Source of the DNA: Flavobacterium frigidarium DSM 17623
GTDB taxonomy: Bacteria > Bacteroidota > Bacteroidia > Flavobacteriales > Flavobacteriaceae
Assembly (NCBI RefSeq): GCF_000425505.1
Contig: NZ_AUDO01000008.1
Span: forward strand, 62,001 to 126,000
Length of the DNA stretch: 64,000 bases
Direction of reading: 5' to 3'
The notes beneath the pieces were generated by a model that saw only the letters and a list, made by a program, of their open reading frames with translations, was not told the origin of the DNA and did no database searches. The position numbers and the translations under genes are program-made. Position 1 is the stretch's first letter, and each line of letters starts with the position of its first letter. This document shows positions 1 through 6,715 of the stretch, piece after piece.

Positions 1-9
1 CTATTGTCA

Positions 10-372
10 TTAAAATTTTATTGCTAAAGTTTTTAAATCACTCATTGTTATAGTAGGTGAACTATTTTGTTGCAATCTTTGAACTACTAAAGAACCAGTT
101 TTTAACGCGTCATCTTCTGATTTGAAACTATGATTATTAGTTATAGCGGGAATGACAGTTTGCTTAATTATTATTTTGTCATCCTGCTTGATCGTGTAGC
201 CCCATCCATTATCAACTTTTATGGCAGCCACTTTTAATGTATTATTGTCGTGGCAAGATAGGAAAATGAAAGTTACAAATAAGAGTTGTACTTTTATTGC
301 TGTTGCTAATGAGAAAAACTTCTGATCAATTGACCAGAAGTTTTTTATTTTATTTTTAATTGTCATCATCAT
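10..372 (-). CDS. DUF4907 family lipoprotein
   Basis: Predicted 120-residue exported lipoprotein. A hydrophobic stretch ends in a lipobox (LSC, Cys40), and the core after it has the N-G-W-G-Y pattern followed by charged residues and a TVIPAI-like strand that I associate with DUF4907. The function of this family is unknown. It overlaps the 3' end of the upstream kelch gene by 17 bp, so the two are probably one transcriptional unit. The only ATG codons before the lipobox are the three consecutive ones at the start, so the start must lie there. This puts a near-perfect palindrome (314-345) inside codons 10-20, which is odd. The stop codon lies only nine bases from the left window edge. Confidence 0.75.
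   Translation of the reverse strand: MMMTIKNKIKNFWSIDQKFFSLATAIKVQLLFVTFIFLSCHDNNTLKVAAIKVDNGWGYTIKQDDKIIIKQTVIPAITNNHSFKSEDDALKTGSLVVQRLQQNSSPTITMSDLKTLAIKF
314..345. terminator. Terminator-like palindrome inside the DUF4907 5' coding region
   Basis: A 32-nt near-perfect palindrome: AAAAACTTCTG pairs with CAGAAGTTTTT around a TCAATTGA centre, with one mismatch. On the minus strand it is followed by T5, and on the plus strand by a longer T-rich tract. It would act as a bidirectional intrinsic terminator or attenuator. It sits just after the kelch stop codon but within the overlapping DUF4907 reading frame. Confidence 0.6.
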
Positions 373-1357
373 TTTGTTCTTCTAATGGTTTAAATTCCCA
401 TACATCATCATAGTATGCCGAACCAGCTCTACCTAATATTACAAAACCTCTTTGATTAATTGCAAAACCTGAAGCATCTGTCCTAGCAGAACCTTCAAGT
501 GGCGTTTTTTCGTTCCATAAATCAGTAGATGGATTGTACTCCCAAATTGATTTTGAACTTTCTCCACATGCAATATATCCTAGACCATTCATAGAAAAAC
601 CTACAGCGTTTGCTCTTGTAATTAAATAAGTATCGTGGTCATCTTCATCATCATCAAGATCTCTTTTTTTAGTCCACACATCAGTACTTGGGTCAAATTC
701 CCAAAAGTCGACTTGATATACTCCATTGTTAATTCCTGTTCCTATATAGGCTTTATCATCAATCACAAAAACAGTTGCGTTACGACGTTTGTTACCTCCA
801 AATCCAGTTACTAAAGTCCAAGAGTTTGCGGTGTCATCATATTGATAAAAGTCTTTAAGATAATTTCCATCATAACCAGTTCCAAAATAAGCTTTGCCAC
901 CCACCTGAAACCCTACGGCTGAGTAACGCCCAGTACCTGAGAAATCTGTTTTTTGACTCCAACTATTGCTGTTAGGATCGTACTGGTAAAAATCACGTAA
1001 TTTATTTGTACCATCATATCCTAATCCTACATATCCTTTTCCGTTAAGTTCAAATGATGATGCGGCGCTTCTAGCAGGGCCCGTGAAATCTGCCTTTTGT
1101 TCCCAGTAATCACCATCTGAATTGTAGGCCCATAAATCATTAAGATATTCGTCACCAGTATATCCTGTAGCAATAAATGCATAAGAACCAATGACAAAGT
1201 TGGTGGCACTTGAGCGTGCAGGCCCGTCAAATGAAGATCTTTTAATCCAGTTTCCTAAGGCATCTTCAGTATCGTCATTACTACAACCTACAAAGGCAAT
1301 ACTGATAGAAAGTGTAGCAAACAGTAATCCTCTTTTTAATATATTCATATTCATCAT
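356..1357 (-). CDS. Kelch-repeat lipoprotein (galactose-oxidase-like beta-propeller)
   Basis: 333 residues with a type II signal peptide (FVGC, Cys25), so probably anchored to the periplasmic or outer face of a membrane. About six kelch-type repeats of roughly 45-50 residues follow. Each has a Gly-rich strand (such as FIATGYTG, YVGLGYDG, YFGTGYDG, YIGTG), then a D-F/L-W/Y-x-Y/F-D-P motif and a conserved Trp, consistent with a six-bladed propeller. No catalytic Cys-Tyr pair of true galactose oxidase can be assigned, so an enzymatic role is not supported. The C-terminus is acidic (EEQNDDDN). Translation begins at one of the clustered Met codons 1, 2 or 4. It pairs with the downstream DUF4907 gene. 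Confidence 0.85.
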   Translation of the reverse strand: MMNMNILKRGLLFATLSISIAFVGCSNDDTEDALGNWIKRSSFDGPARSSATNFVIGSYAFIATGYTGDEYLNDLWAYNSDGDYWEQKADFTGPARSAASSFELNGKGYVGLGYDGTNKLRDFYQYDPNSNSWSQKTDFSGTGRYSAVGFQVGGKAYFGTGYDGNYLKDFYQYDDTANSWTLVTGFGGNKRRNATVFVIDDKAYIGTGINNGVYQVDFWEFDPSTDVWTKKRDLDDDEDDHDTYLITRANAVGFSMNGLGYIACGESSKSIWEYNPSTDLWNEKTPLEGSARTDASGFAINQRGFVILGRAGSAYYDDVWEFKPLEEQNDDDN

Positions 1358-1715
1358 TTTTATTAATAGTTATATTTTAAACCTGTTGAGACAAGAATCA
1401 TTCTATTGTTTTCAAATCTTTATTCATATAAGAACTACTAGGTCGCCCCCCTTAAACGGGTTGAAGCAGTTGCTTATTTAATGAAAAAGACCATTATAGG
1501 TTCAAAAATAGATGCAATAAATATCCCAAAAAAAGAATATATATGGATGTGCTAATTATATAGACGAAGTTGTCATTAAATTAGATGAACTCGACTATCA
1601 TTGTTCAAATTGCAATCATCGTGAGATATTGGTCTTCGATAGACAATTTATCCTTATTGGTATAACTTATAATTTGGTTGAGGGAAAGGGCATTTATATT
1701 TGTTCAAAAACGGTT
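1358..1715. other. Intergenic region with a possible gene remnant
   Basis: 358 bp between the divergently transcribed kelch and DUF4270 genes. A short frame opens with ATG at 1481 and stops after 24 codons. From 1551 another frame runs into the DUF4270 start and encodes a CSNC (CxxC) segment. Together they read like a decayed coding sequence joined across a frameshift near 1550. I cannot identify the parent protein. Promoters for both flanking genes should lie here, but no strong match stands out. Confidence 0.35.
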
Positions 1716-3038
1716 ATGTATAAGCTTTTTTATCTCCTGATTTTAAGTGTGATTATCTCGTCGTGCAACTCTGACGTTGATACTGGGGAATTTGTAGTTG
1801 GTGCTGATTACTTAGCACTAAATAATAACGTAATTCAAATTGATACAGCTACAGTGGAGCTGTCTACTATTCGATTAGATTCGTTGGTGACATCTAGTCA
1901 GAGTAGAATTCTCGTAGGCTCGTATGTCGATCCTATTTTTGGTAAAATAAAGTCAGACAGTTACTTTCAGTTGTATGGCAATAGTTACGCTTTGTATACT
2001 GATAATGCCGATACCGAAAGCACAAACTATGTCTTTGATTCTATTCGTATGGTTATGAAGCTGGACAAATATTATTATGGTGATACTACTAAAACGTATA
2101 CTTTTAATATCCATAAATTAACCGAGCAAGTTAAAACTAGCTTAGAAGATAATACGTTTCATAACGACTCAAAATTAAGTTATCAAAGTGCTGTTCTAGG
2201 TAGTATAAGTTTTAAGCCAAAACCAGTAAGTACTGATTCGATTAGTGTTGTGCTTAGTGATGACTTTGGAAACGAACTTTTTCAAAAAATCAAGAAGAAA
2301 GAGATTGCTAATTCTGATGAGTTTGTAGAATATTTAAAAGGTTTTGTCGTAACAGCAGATAGCGACAATAGTTCTAGTGTTCTAGGATTTGATTTGTCAA
2401 GCGAACTACGGTTGTATTATTCAAAATATTTATCGAATAGCGAAACCTCATTTGTTTTAAGTTTTGGAGTTTATGATTCAAGCAAGCAATTTAATGCGAT
2501 TACCGCAGATAGGGCAGGCACCGTAATTGAAGATTTACCCATAGCAACGAGCAAATTAGTAAGTACCAAAACTGCCAACCAAAGTTTCATACAATCGGGG
2601 AGTGGTGTTTCCTGTCGGATTGACTTTCCCAATATAAAGCAACTTAAATATGCTTTTGAAAAAGGGGCTATTGTCGATGCGCAATTGTCAATCAAACCGG
2701 TTAATAATACCTACTCAGCTCGTTATTCTCTTCCGGAATCTTTGCTAGTGTACATAGCTGATGATTTAAACAGAATAAAAGGTTTGCTAACTAATGCTTC
2801 AGGAGAGCCAATTTACGCTGTATTAAATCAAAGTGCTGATGAGTTTAACGAAAGCACAGCGTATACCATTTCGATTGGTTCTTTTCTACAATCAGAGATG
2901 ATCAAAGCATCAGATTCAAGATACTCTTTAATTCTGGCCTCTCCAGATGTTTCAAAAACAGTAAATAGACTAGTATTAGCTGATCAAAAAGCAGCTTCAA
3001 ATTCTTTGAAAATGAAAATTTATTATATTTCTTATTAA
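1716..3038 (+). CDS. DUF4270 family lipoprotein
   Basis: 440 residues from the ATG at 1716. This start was chosen because it gives a compact lipoprotein signal peptide (LLILSVIISSC, Cys17). The open frame continues upstream to 1629, but that extension is not signal-like. The body has the features of DUF4270: an early strand with DSTI/D-like patterns, SQSRILVGSYVDPIFG, many Ser/Thr/Asp residues and a C-terminal Lys/Met-rich strand. DUF4270 proteins are envelope proteins of unknown function common in Flavobacteriia. The stop codon is directly followed by the ATG of the barrel gene at 3039, so the two are almost certainly cotranscribed. Confidence 0.85.
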   Translation: MYKLFYLLILSVIISSCNSDVDTGEFVVGADYLALNNNVIQIDTATVELSTIRLDSLVTSSQSRILVGSYVDPIFGKIKSDSYFQLYGNSYALYTDNADTESTNYVFDSIRMVMKLDKYYYGDTTKTYTFNIHKLTEQVKTSLEDNTFHNDSKLSYQSAVLGSISFKPKPVSTDSISVVLSDDFGNELFQKIKKKEIANSDEFVEYLKGFVVTADSDNSSSVLGFDLSSELRLYYSKYLSNSETSFVLSFGVYDSSKQFNAITADRAGTVIEDLPIATSKLVSTKTANQSFIQSGSGVSCRIDFPNIKQLKYAFEKGAIVDAQLSIKPVNNTYSARYSLPESLLVYIADDLNRIKGLLTNASGEPIYAVLNQSADEFNESTAYTISIGSFLQSEMIKASDSRYSLILASPDVSKTVNRLVLADQKAASNSLKMKIYYISY

Positions 3039-4274
3039 ATGAAAAATAACCTAACATATTTAGCCTTTTTACTTCTTTTTAGTTGGCAATCTTTTGCTCA
3101 AAGTATTTCGAGCTCTCCTTATTCTCTTTATGGATTGGGGACAGTCTACGATGCTGATTTTGGAGGAATTCCCGGTATAGGTTCTTCTGGGATTGCTTTG
3201 CCTTCGACACAGTTTATCAATAATTTAAATCCTGCCTCATTGGGATTTATGAATTTAAATCATTTTTTGTTTGATGTTGGTGGGAAAGCCATTTTAACTA
3301 GTTATGAAAATAGTGTCAATAAAGAGAGTCGCAACAACGCTCAGTTTTCTCACTTAGCTCTGGCATTTCCAGTTAGTGATAAATCGGCTTTCAGTTTGGC
3401 GCTTAAGCCTTACTCAAGTAGCACTTATAAAATTTCTAACTTGTCGCTTCCTATTATAGATAGCGATAGTGATTATATCCTTGATGCTACAGGAAGTGGT
3501 GGATTAAACGATGTTGATATATCTTACGGTCGTAAATTTTCTAAAAAGTTATCACTTGGAGCATCGGCTTCAGTATTATTTGGAAATACCACAGATGATA
3601 AAACGTTTACTATAGGGAACTCGATCACTAACAGCTATAAAACCACTAATTATTCTGGTGCGCGCCTTTCCTTTGGAGGGCAGTATGTTGTAGACTCTAC
3701 ATTTACAATTGGATCTACTTTAAAATTGCCAACAAAAATAAATGGTAGTCAAGTGGGTAGCCTCACGACGGTGAATATTTCAGGGAGTTCTGTAATAGAG
3801 TCAGATGTAGTCACTGATGTTGATAGCTACTACATGCCATTTGAAGCGGGATTCGGAATTAGTAAAGTTTTTAAAAATAATATCAACTTAACTCTAGATT
3901 ACGAACGCCGATTTTGGGATAGTACAAATCAATCTTCGATCTATGGAAACTATGCTGATCAAGATAAATATGCACTGGGATTGTCATACAGCAAGCCTTC
4001 GGTAATTAGATCTTATTTTGATCGAATAAAATACTCAACAGGATTAAATTATGATACGGGGTATCTAGAAGTAGATGGTAATCGTGTGAAAAATGTTTCC
4101 TTATCAGTGGGACTTTCTTTGCCTTTAGAGAATTCGGCAACGGCGTTGAATATTAGTTATTCTTACGGACAAAAAGGGAGCATCGGTAATGGTTTAATAA
4201 AAGAAAATTATCATAAACTATCGCTTAATTTAAGTTTAGATGCTATATGGTTCGTCAAGCGAAAAATTGATTAA
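3039..4274 (+). CDS. Outer-membrane beta-barrel protein (FadL/OmpP1-like)
   Basis: 411 residues with a Sec signal peptide cleaved near FAQS (residue about 20). The mature N-terminus has the pattern SPYSLYGLGTVYD...GSSGIAL followed by INNLNPASLG. That Asn-Pro-Ala-Ser/Gly motif after the signal peptide is typical of Bacteroidota FadL-like outer-membrane barrels. Alternating hydrophobic/polar strands continue to a C-terminal region rich in SLNLSL-type strands. The substrate is unknown. It abuts the DUF4270 lipoprotein without a gap, suggesting a lipoprotein-barrel pair. Its 3' end is one base from the convergent murI stop. Confidence 0.8.
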   Translation: MKNNLTYLAFLLLFSWQSFAQSISSSPYSLYGLGTVYDADFGGIPGIGSSGIALPSTQFINNLNPASLGFMNLNHFLFDVGGKAILTSYENSVNKESRNNAQFSHLALAFPVSDKSAFSLALKPYSSSTYKISNLSLPIIDSDSDYILDATGSGGLNDVDISYGRKFSKKLSLGASASVLFGNTTDDKTFTIGNSITNSYKTTNYSGARLSFGGQYVVDSTFTIGSTLKLPTKINGSQVGSLTTVNISGSSVIESDVVTDVDSYYMPFEAGFGISKVFKNNINLTLDYERRFWDSTNQSSIYGNYADQDKYALGLSYSKPSVIRSYFDRIKYSTGLNYDTGYLEVDGNRVKNVSLSVGLSLPLENSATALNISYSYGQKGSIGNGLIKENYHKLSLNLSLDAIWFVKRKID

Positions 4275-4275
4275 T

Positions 4276-5052
4276 TTAAAAATCTTGCTTTATCACTTGG
4301 TATTTATCGCCTAAAATCCCTCTTAAAACAGTAGCTTCTGTATTCGAATAAAATACAGCGTTTCTCGACTTTGTACCGTTAAACCCAATATTATCTGCTA
4401 GCAAGTTTTTTGTTTGTTTGGCTACAGCTTCACCAGAATCAATTATTTGAATGTGATCTGGTAGCATCTTTCTAAGTTGAGGTATGAGGTAGGGGTAATG
4501 ACTGCATCCCAGAACTAAATAATCAATATTCTCGGCAATCATGGGTTGGATGTAGGACAACAATAAATCGTGCATCTCAGCTGAATTTATCGCTCCTGCC
4601 TCGATAAGTTGTACCAGTCCATGTCCAACTTGTTCGATAATTCTCGTATTGCTGTATTTTTGTATTGCTGTTGTAAATAGTGCGCTACTTAAGGTTCCTT
4701 TAGTTGCCAAGATACCAATCGTTTGCGTTTTAGAATATAAAGCCGCTGGTTTTATTGCGGGTTCGATACCTATAAAAGGCACTGGATAGTTGGTTCGTAG
4801 CTCCTCAATTGCGTTTGTAGTCGCGGTGTTGCAGGCAACCACAATTAGCTTACAATCCATCTCTAATAGAAACTCAGTGTTTTTAATACTTAGGGCTACA
4901 ATATCCTCTTTAGACTTTTGGCCATAAGGCGCATTTTTACTGTCGGCTAAATAGATTGTTTCCTCATCAGGTAATAACTGATGAATCTCTTTCCAGATAG
5001 AAGTTCCCCCAATACCGGAGTCAAAAATGCCTATAGGTTTGTCATTTTTCAT
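4276..5052 (-). CDS. murI: Glutamate racemase
   Basis: 258 residues, normal length. It interconverts L- and D-glutamate in the cytoplasm for peptidoglycan synthesis. Visible motifs are the N-terminal IGIFDSGIGG loop, VVACNTATT with the first catalytic Cys near residue 73, and LGCSHYPYL with the second catalytic Cys-Ser-His near residue 183. It lies downstream of the bamA-ompH-ompH genes on the same strand, separated by about 115 bp that hold a hairpin, so it may be transcribed separately. Its end is convergent with the barrel gene to the left. Confidence 0.95.
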   Translation of the reverse strand: MKNDKPIGIFDSGIGGTSIWKEIHQLLPDEETIYLADSKNAPYGQKSKEDIVALSIKNTEFLLEMDCKLIVVACNTATTNAIEELRTNYPVPFIGIEPAIKPAALYSKTQTIGILATKGTLSSALFTTAIQKYSNTRIIEQVGHGLVQLIEAGAINSAEMHDLLLSYIQPMIAENIDYLVLGCSHYPYLIPQLRKMLPDHIQIIDSGEAVAKQTKNLLADNIGFNGTKSRNAVFYSNTEATVLRGILGDKYQVIKQDF

Positions 5053-5112
5053 TAAAACAAAGTTAGCTGCTCTTTTTTTAAATTCCTAAAAAAATGGTGT
5101 TGTATAAAACAA

Positions 5113-5145
5113 GAAACCACTCGATCACAATGTGAGGAGTGGTTT
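5113..5145 (-). terminator. Intrinsic-terminator-like hairpin after the ompH pair
   Basis: Stem AAACCACTC / GAGTGGTTT with a 15-nt loop, between the stop of the 166-aa OmpH gene and the murI start. The T-run is modest on the minus strand (TTTCTTG) and better on the plus strand. It is therefore a weak or partial terminator that may allow read-through into murI. Confidence 0.5.
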
Positions 5146-5168
5146 TTATTCTTATACTTTTAGGTTTC

Positions 5169-5669
5169 TTAGAATCCTAAATCTTTTTTTACATCAGCAG
5201 TCAAGTTAGGACCATCAGCAAGTAATAGAGTAGAACCGTCTAATACATATTGGAATCCTTTTGCTTTTCCAACTTTTTGAATAGAAAGTCTTACTTTTTC
5301 CATTATCGGTTTGATAATATCTGATTCTTTTTGTTGTAATTCTTTTTGAGCGTTATCTCTAAAGTCAACAATTCTTTTTTGCATATCTTGAACCTCTTTA
5401 GAGCGATCTCCATTGATTGCATCAGATACCGTAGCTGATTCGCTTTCGTACTTTTTCAATTTCCCTTGGTATTCATCAACCATTTTTTTGTAATCTGCAT
5501 CGTATGTTGTGCTCAATTTATCCAATTGTTTTTGAGCATCTAGCATAGCAGGCATTTTAGACATAATTTCACTCACATCAACATGAGCCGCTTTTGCTTG
5601 AGCATTCATCGTTTGACCTGCTCCTAAAATGAATAATGCAGCAATTACTAAAGTTTTGATTTGTTTCAT
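5169..5669 (-). CDS. OmpH/Skp family periplasmic chaperone (short paralogue)
   Basis: 166 residues with a Sec signal peptide (MNAQAKA cleavage region). The mature part is a Lys/Glu/Gln-rich coiled coil flanked by a beta segment, as in Skp: HVDVSEIMSKMP at the start, and GFQYVLDGSTLLLADGPNLT near the end, which is the typical closing strand. Skp proteins hold unfolded outer-membrane proteins in the periplasm before BamA-mediated insertion. It follows a longer OmpH paralogue and bamA in one minus-strand unit. Length and layout are normal for flavobacteria. Confidence 0.9.
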   Translation of the reverse strand: MKQIKTLVIAALFILGAGQTMNAQAKAAHVDVSEIMSKMPAMLDAQKQLDKLSTTYDADYKKMVDEYQGKLKKYESESATVSDAINGDRSKEVQDMQKRIVDFRDNAQKELQQKESDIIKPIMEKVRLSIQKVGKAKGFQYVLDGSTLLLADGPNLTADVKKDLGF

Positions 5670-5706
5670 CGTTTTTAAAATATTAAGTATTAATTTTTGT
5701 TTGGTT

Positions 5707-6708
5707 TTACTTTTGTTCTCTAGACTTCAATATAGAATCTCGTTGTTTAAGGATTTGTGCTCTTCTTTCTTCCAGAACTTTTTTACGATCCTCGATAAGT
5801 TTTTTACGTTCTTCTGCTTTTTGAGCCTTCATGTCATCTAACTTCTGCTGTGCACTTTCATCAGTTAGTTTAGTATCAGTTTCTTTGCTAGTACTAGTTG
5901 TAGTAGTATTTGCAGAAACCGTGCCATTTTTTCTAGATTCTCTTTCCGCAGCTAATTTGGCTTTACGATCGTAATATTCTTTTTTCTTTAATTCGACTGC
6001 CGCTTTGCGCTCTTCTAATATTTTATCTCTAGCAGCTTTGCGTTCATCTAGCAGTTTTTGTCGCTCTTGTAAGGCTTCGTTACTGTCTATTGCATCTTCT
6101 TTGCTCTCCCTAGCTTCTTGTTGTTCCAGTTGCTTTTTACTTAATTGCTCTCTTTTGTCTGTTCGTGTTAATGCGCGCAATACTTGGTCGCTTATGTCAT
6201 AACGCTTTGCAGCAAATAACATCGTTAAATCAGAGGAGCGGTCAAATATAAAATCATATTTATTACTTTCTGCTAGATCCTGCACAGCAGTAAAAACTTG
6301 ATCTTGAATTGGCTTTGTTAGCTGCATTTTTTGAAGCATCAAATCACCGTTGGCTCCAAATCTCTTTTGTTGGTAATCGAGCATTTCACGTTCTAAAAAT
6401 CGTATCTCTGCTTCACGTTCCTCAATCAAATTCTTTGTTAGAAGCGCTTTTTCAGCTTGTAAAGCAACTTTTATTTTATCAATTTCTACTTTTTTAACCT
6501 CAATTTCTTGTTTCCATTTCTGTGCTTTTTGCTCTAATTGAGCATTAGCTTCAGTATAACTAGATACATTTTGCAAAATGTATTCCATATCAATGTATCC
6601 TACTTTCGTTCCCTTCGTTTGAGCATGAGAAAAAGATCCAACTATAGTGGCTAAAAATAAAAATAGAAATTGTTTTCTCATATTTATGTGATTAGAATAT
6701 TGATGCAT
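5707..6708 (-). CDS. OmpH/Skp family periplasmic chaperone (long paralogue)
   Basis: 333 residues, about twice the length of classical Skp. The signal peptide probably starts at the inner Met of MRKQFLFLFLATIVGS (Met11), with cleavage after SHAQ. VGYIDMEYILQNVSSYTEANAQL is the Skp N-terminal strand and helix. A long Lys/Glu/Arg-rich coiled coil follows, then KYDFIFDRSSDLTMLFAA, the closing strand. The C-terminal 140 residues are an extra charged region (repeated KxxEERKxxLEERK) not present in short Skp. It lies 7 bp downstream of bamA and upstream of the short paralogue, which fits a joint role in outer-membrane protein delivery. Confidence 0.9.
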   Translation of the reverse strand: MHQYSNHINMRKQFLFLFLATIVGSFSHAQTKGTKVGYIDMEYILQNVSSYTEANAQLEQKAQKWKQEIEVKKVEIDKIKVALQAEKALLTKNLIEEREAEIRFLEREMLDYQQKRFGANGDLMLQKMQLTKPIQDQVFTAVQDLAESNKYDFIFDRSSDLTMLFAAKRYDISDQVLRALTRTDKREQLSKKQLEQQEARESKEDAIDSNEALQERQKLLDERKAARDKILEERKAAVELKKKEYYDRKAKLAAERESRKNGTVSANTTTTSTSKETDTKLTDESAQQKLDDMKAQKAEERKKLIEDRKKVLEERRAQILKQRDSILKSREQK

Positions 6709-6715
6709 TTTATAT

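Noticed and set aside
1191..1481. 96-codon plus-strand frame opposite the kelch gene 5' end
   Set aside because: Mostly antisense to a well-supported coding region and not protein-like.
5629..5841. Plus-strand frames opposite the ompH genes
   Set aside because: Antisense to strongly supported coiled-coil genes; the long frames follow from their biased codon use.
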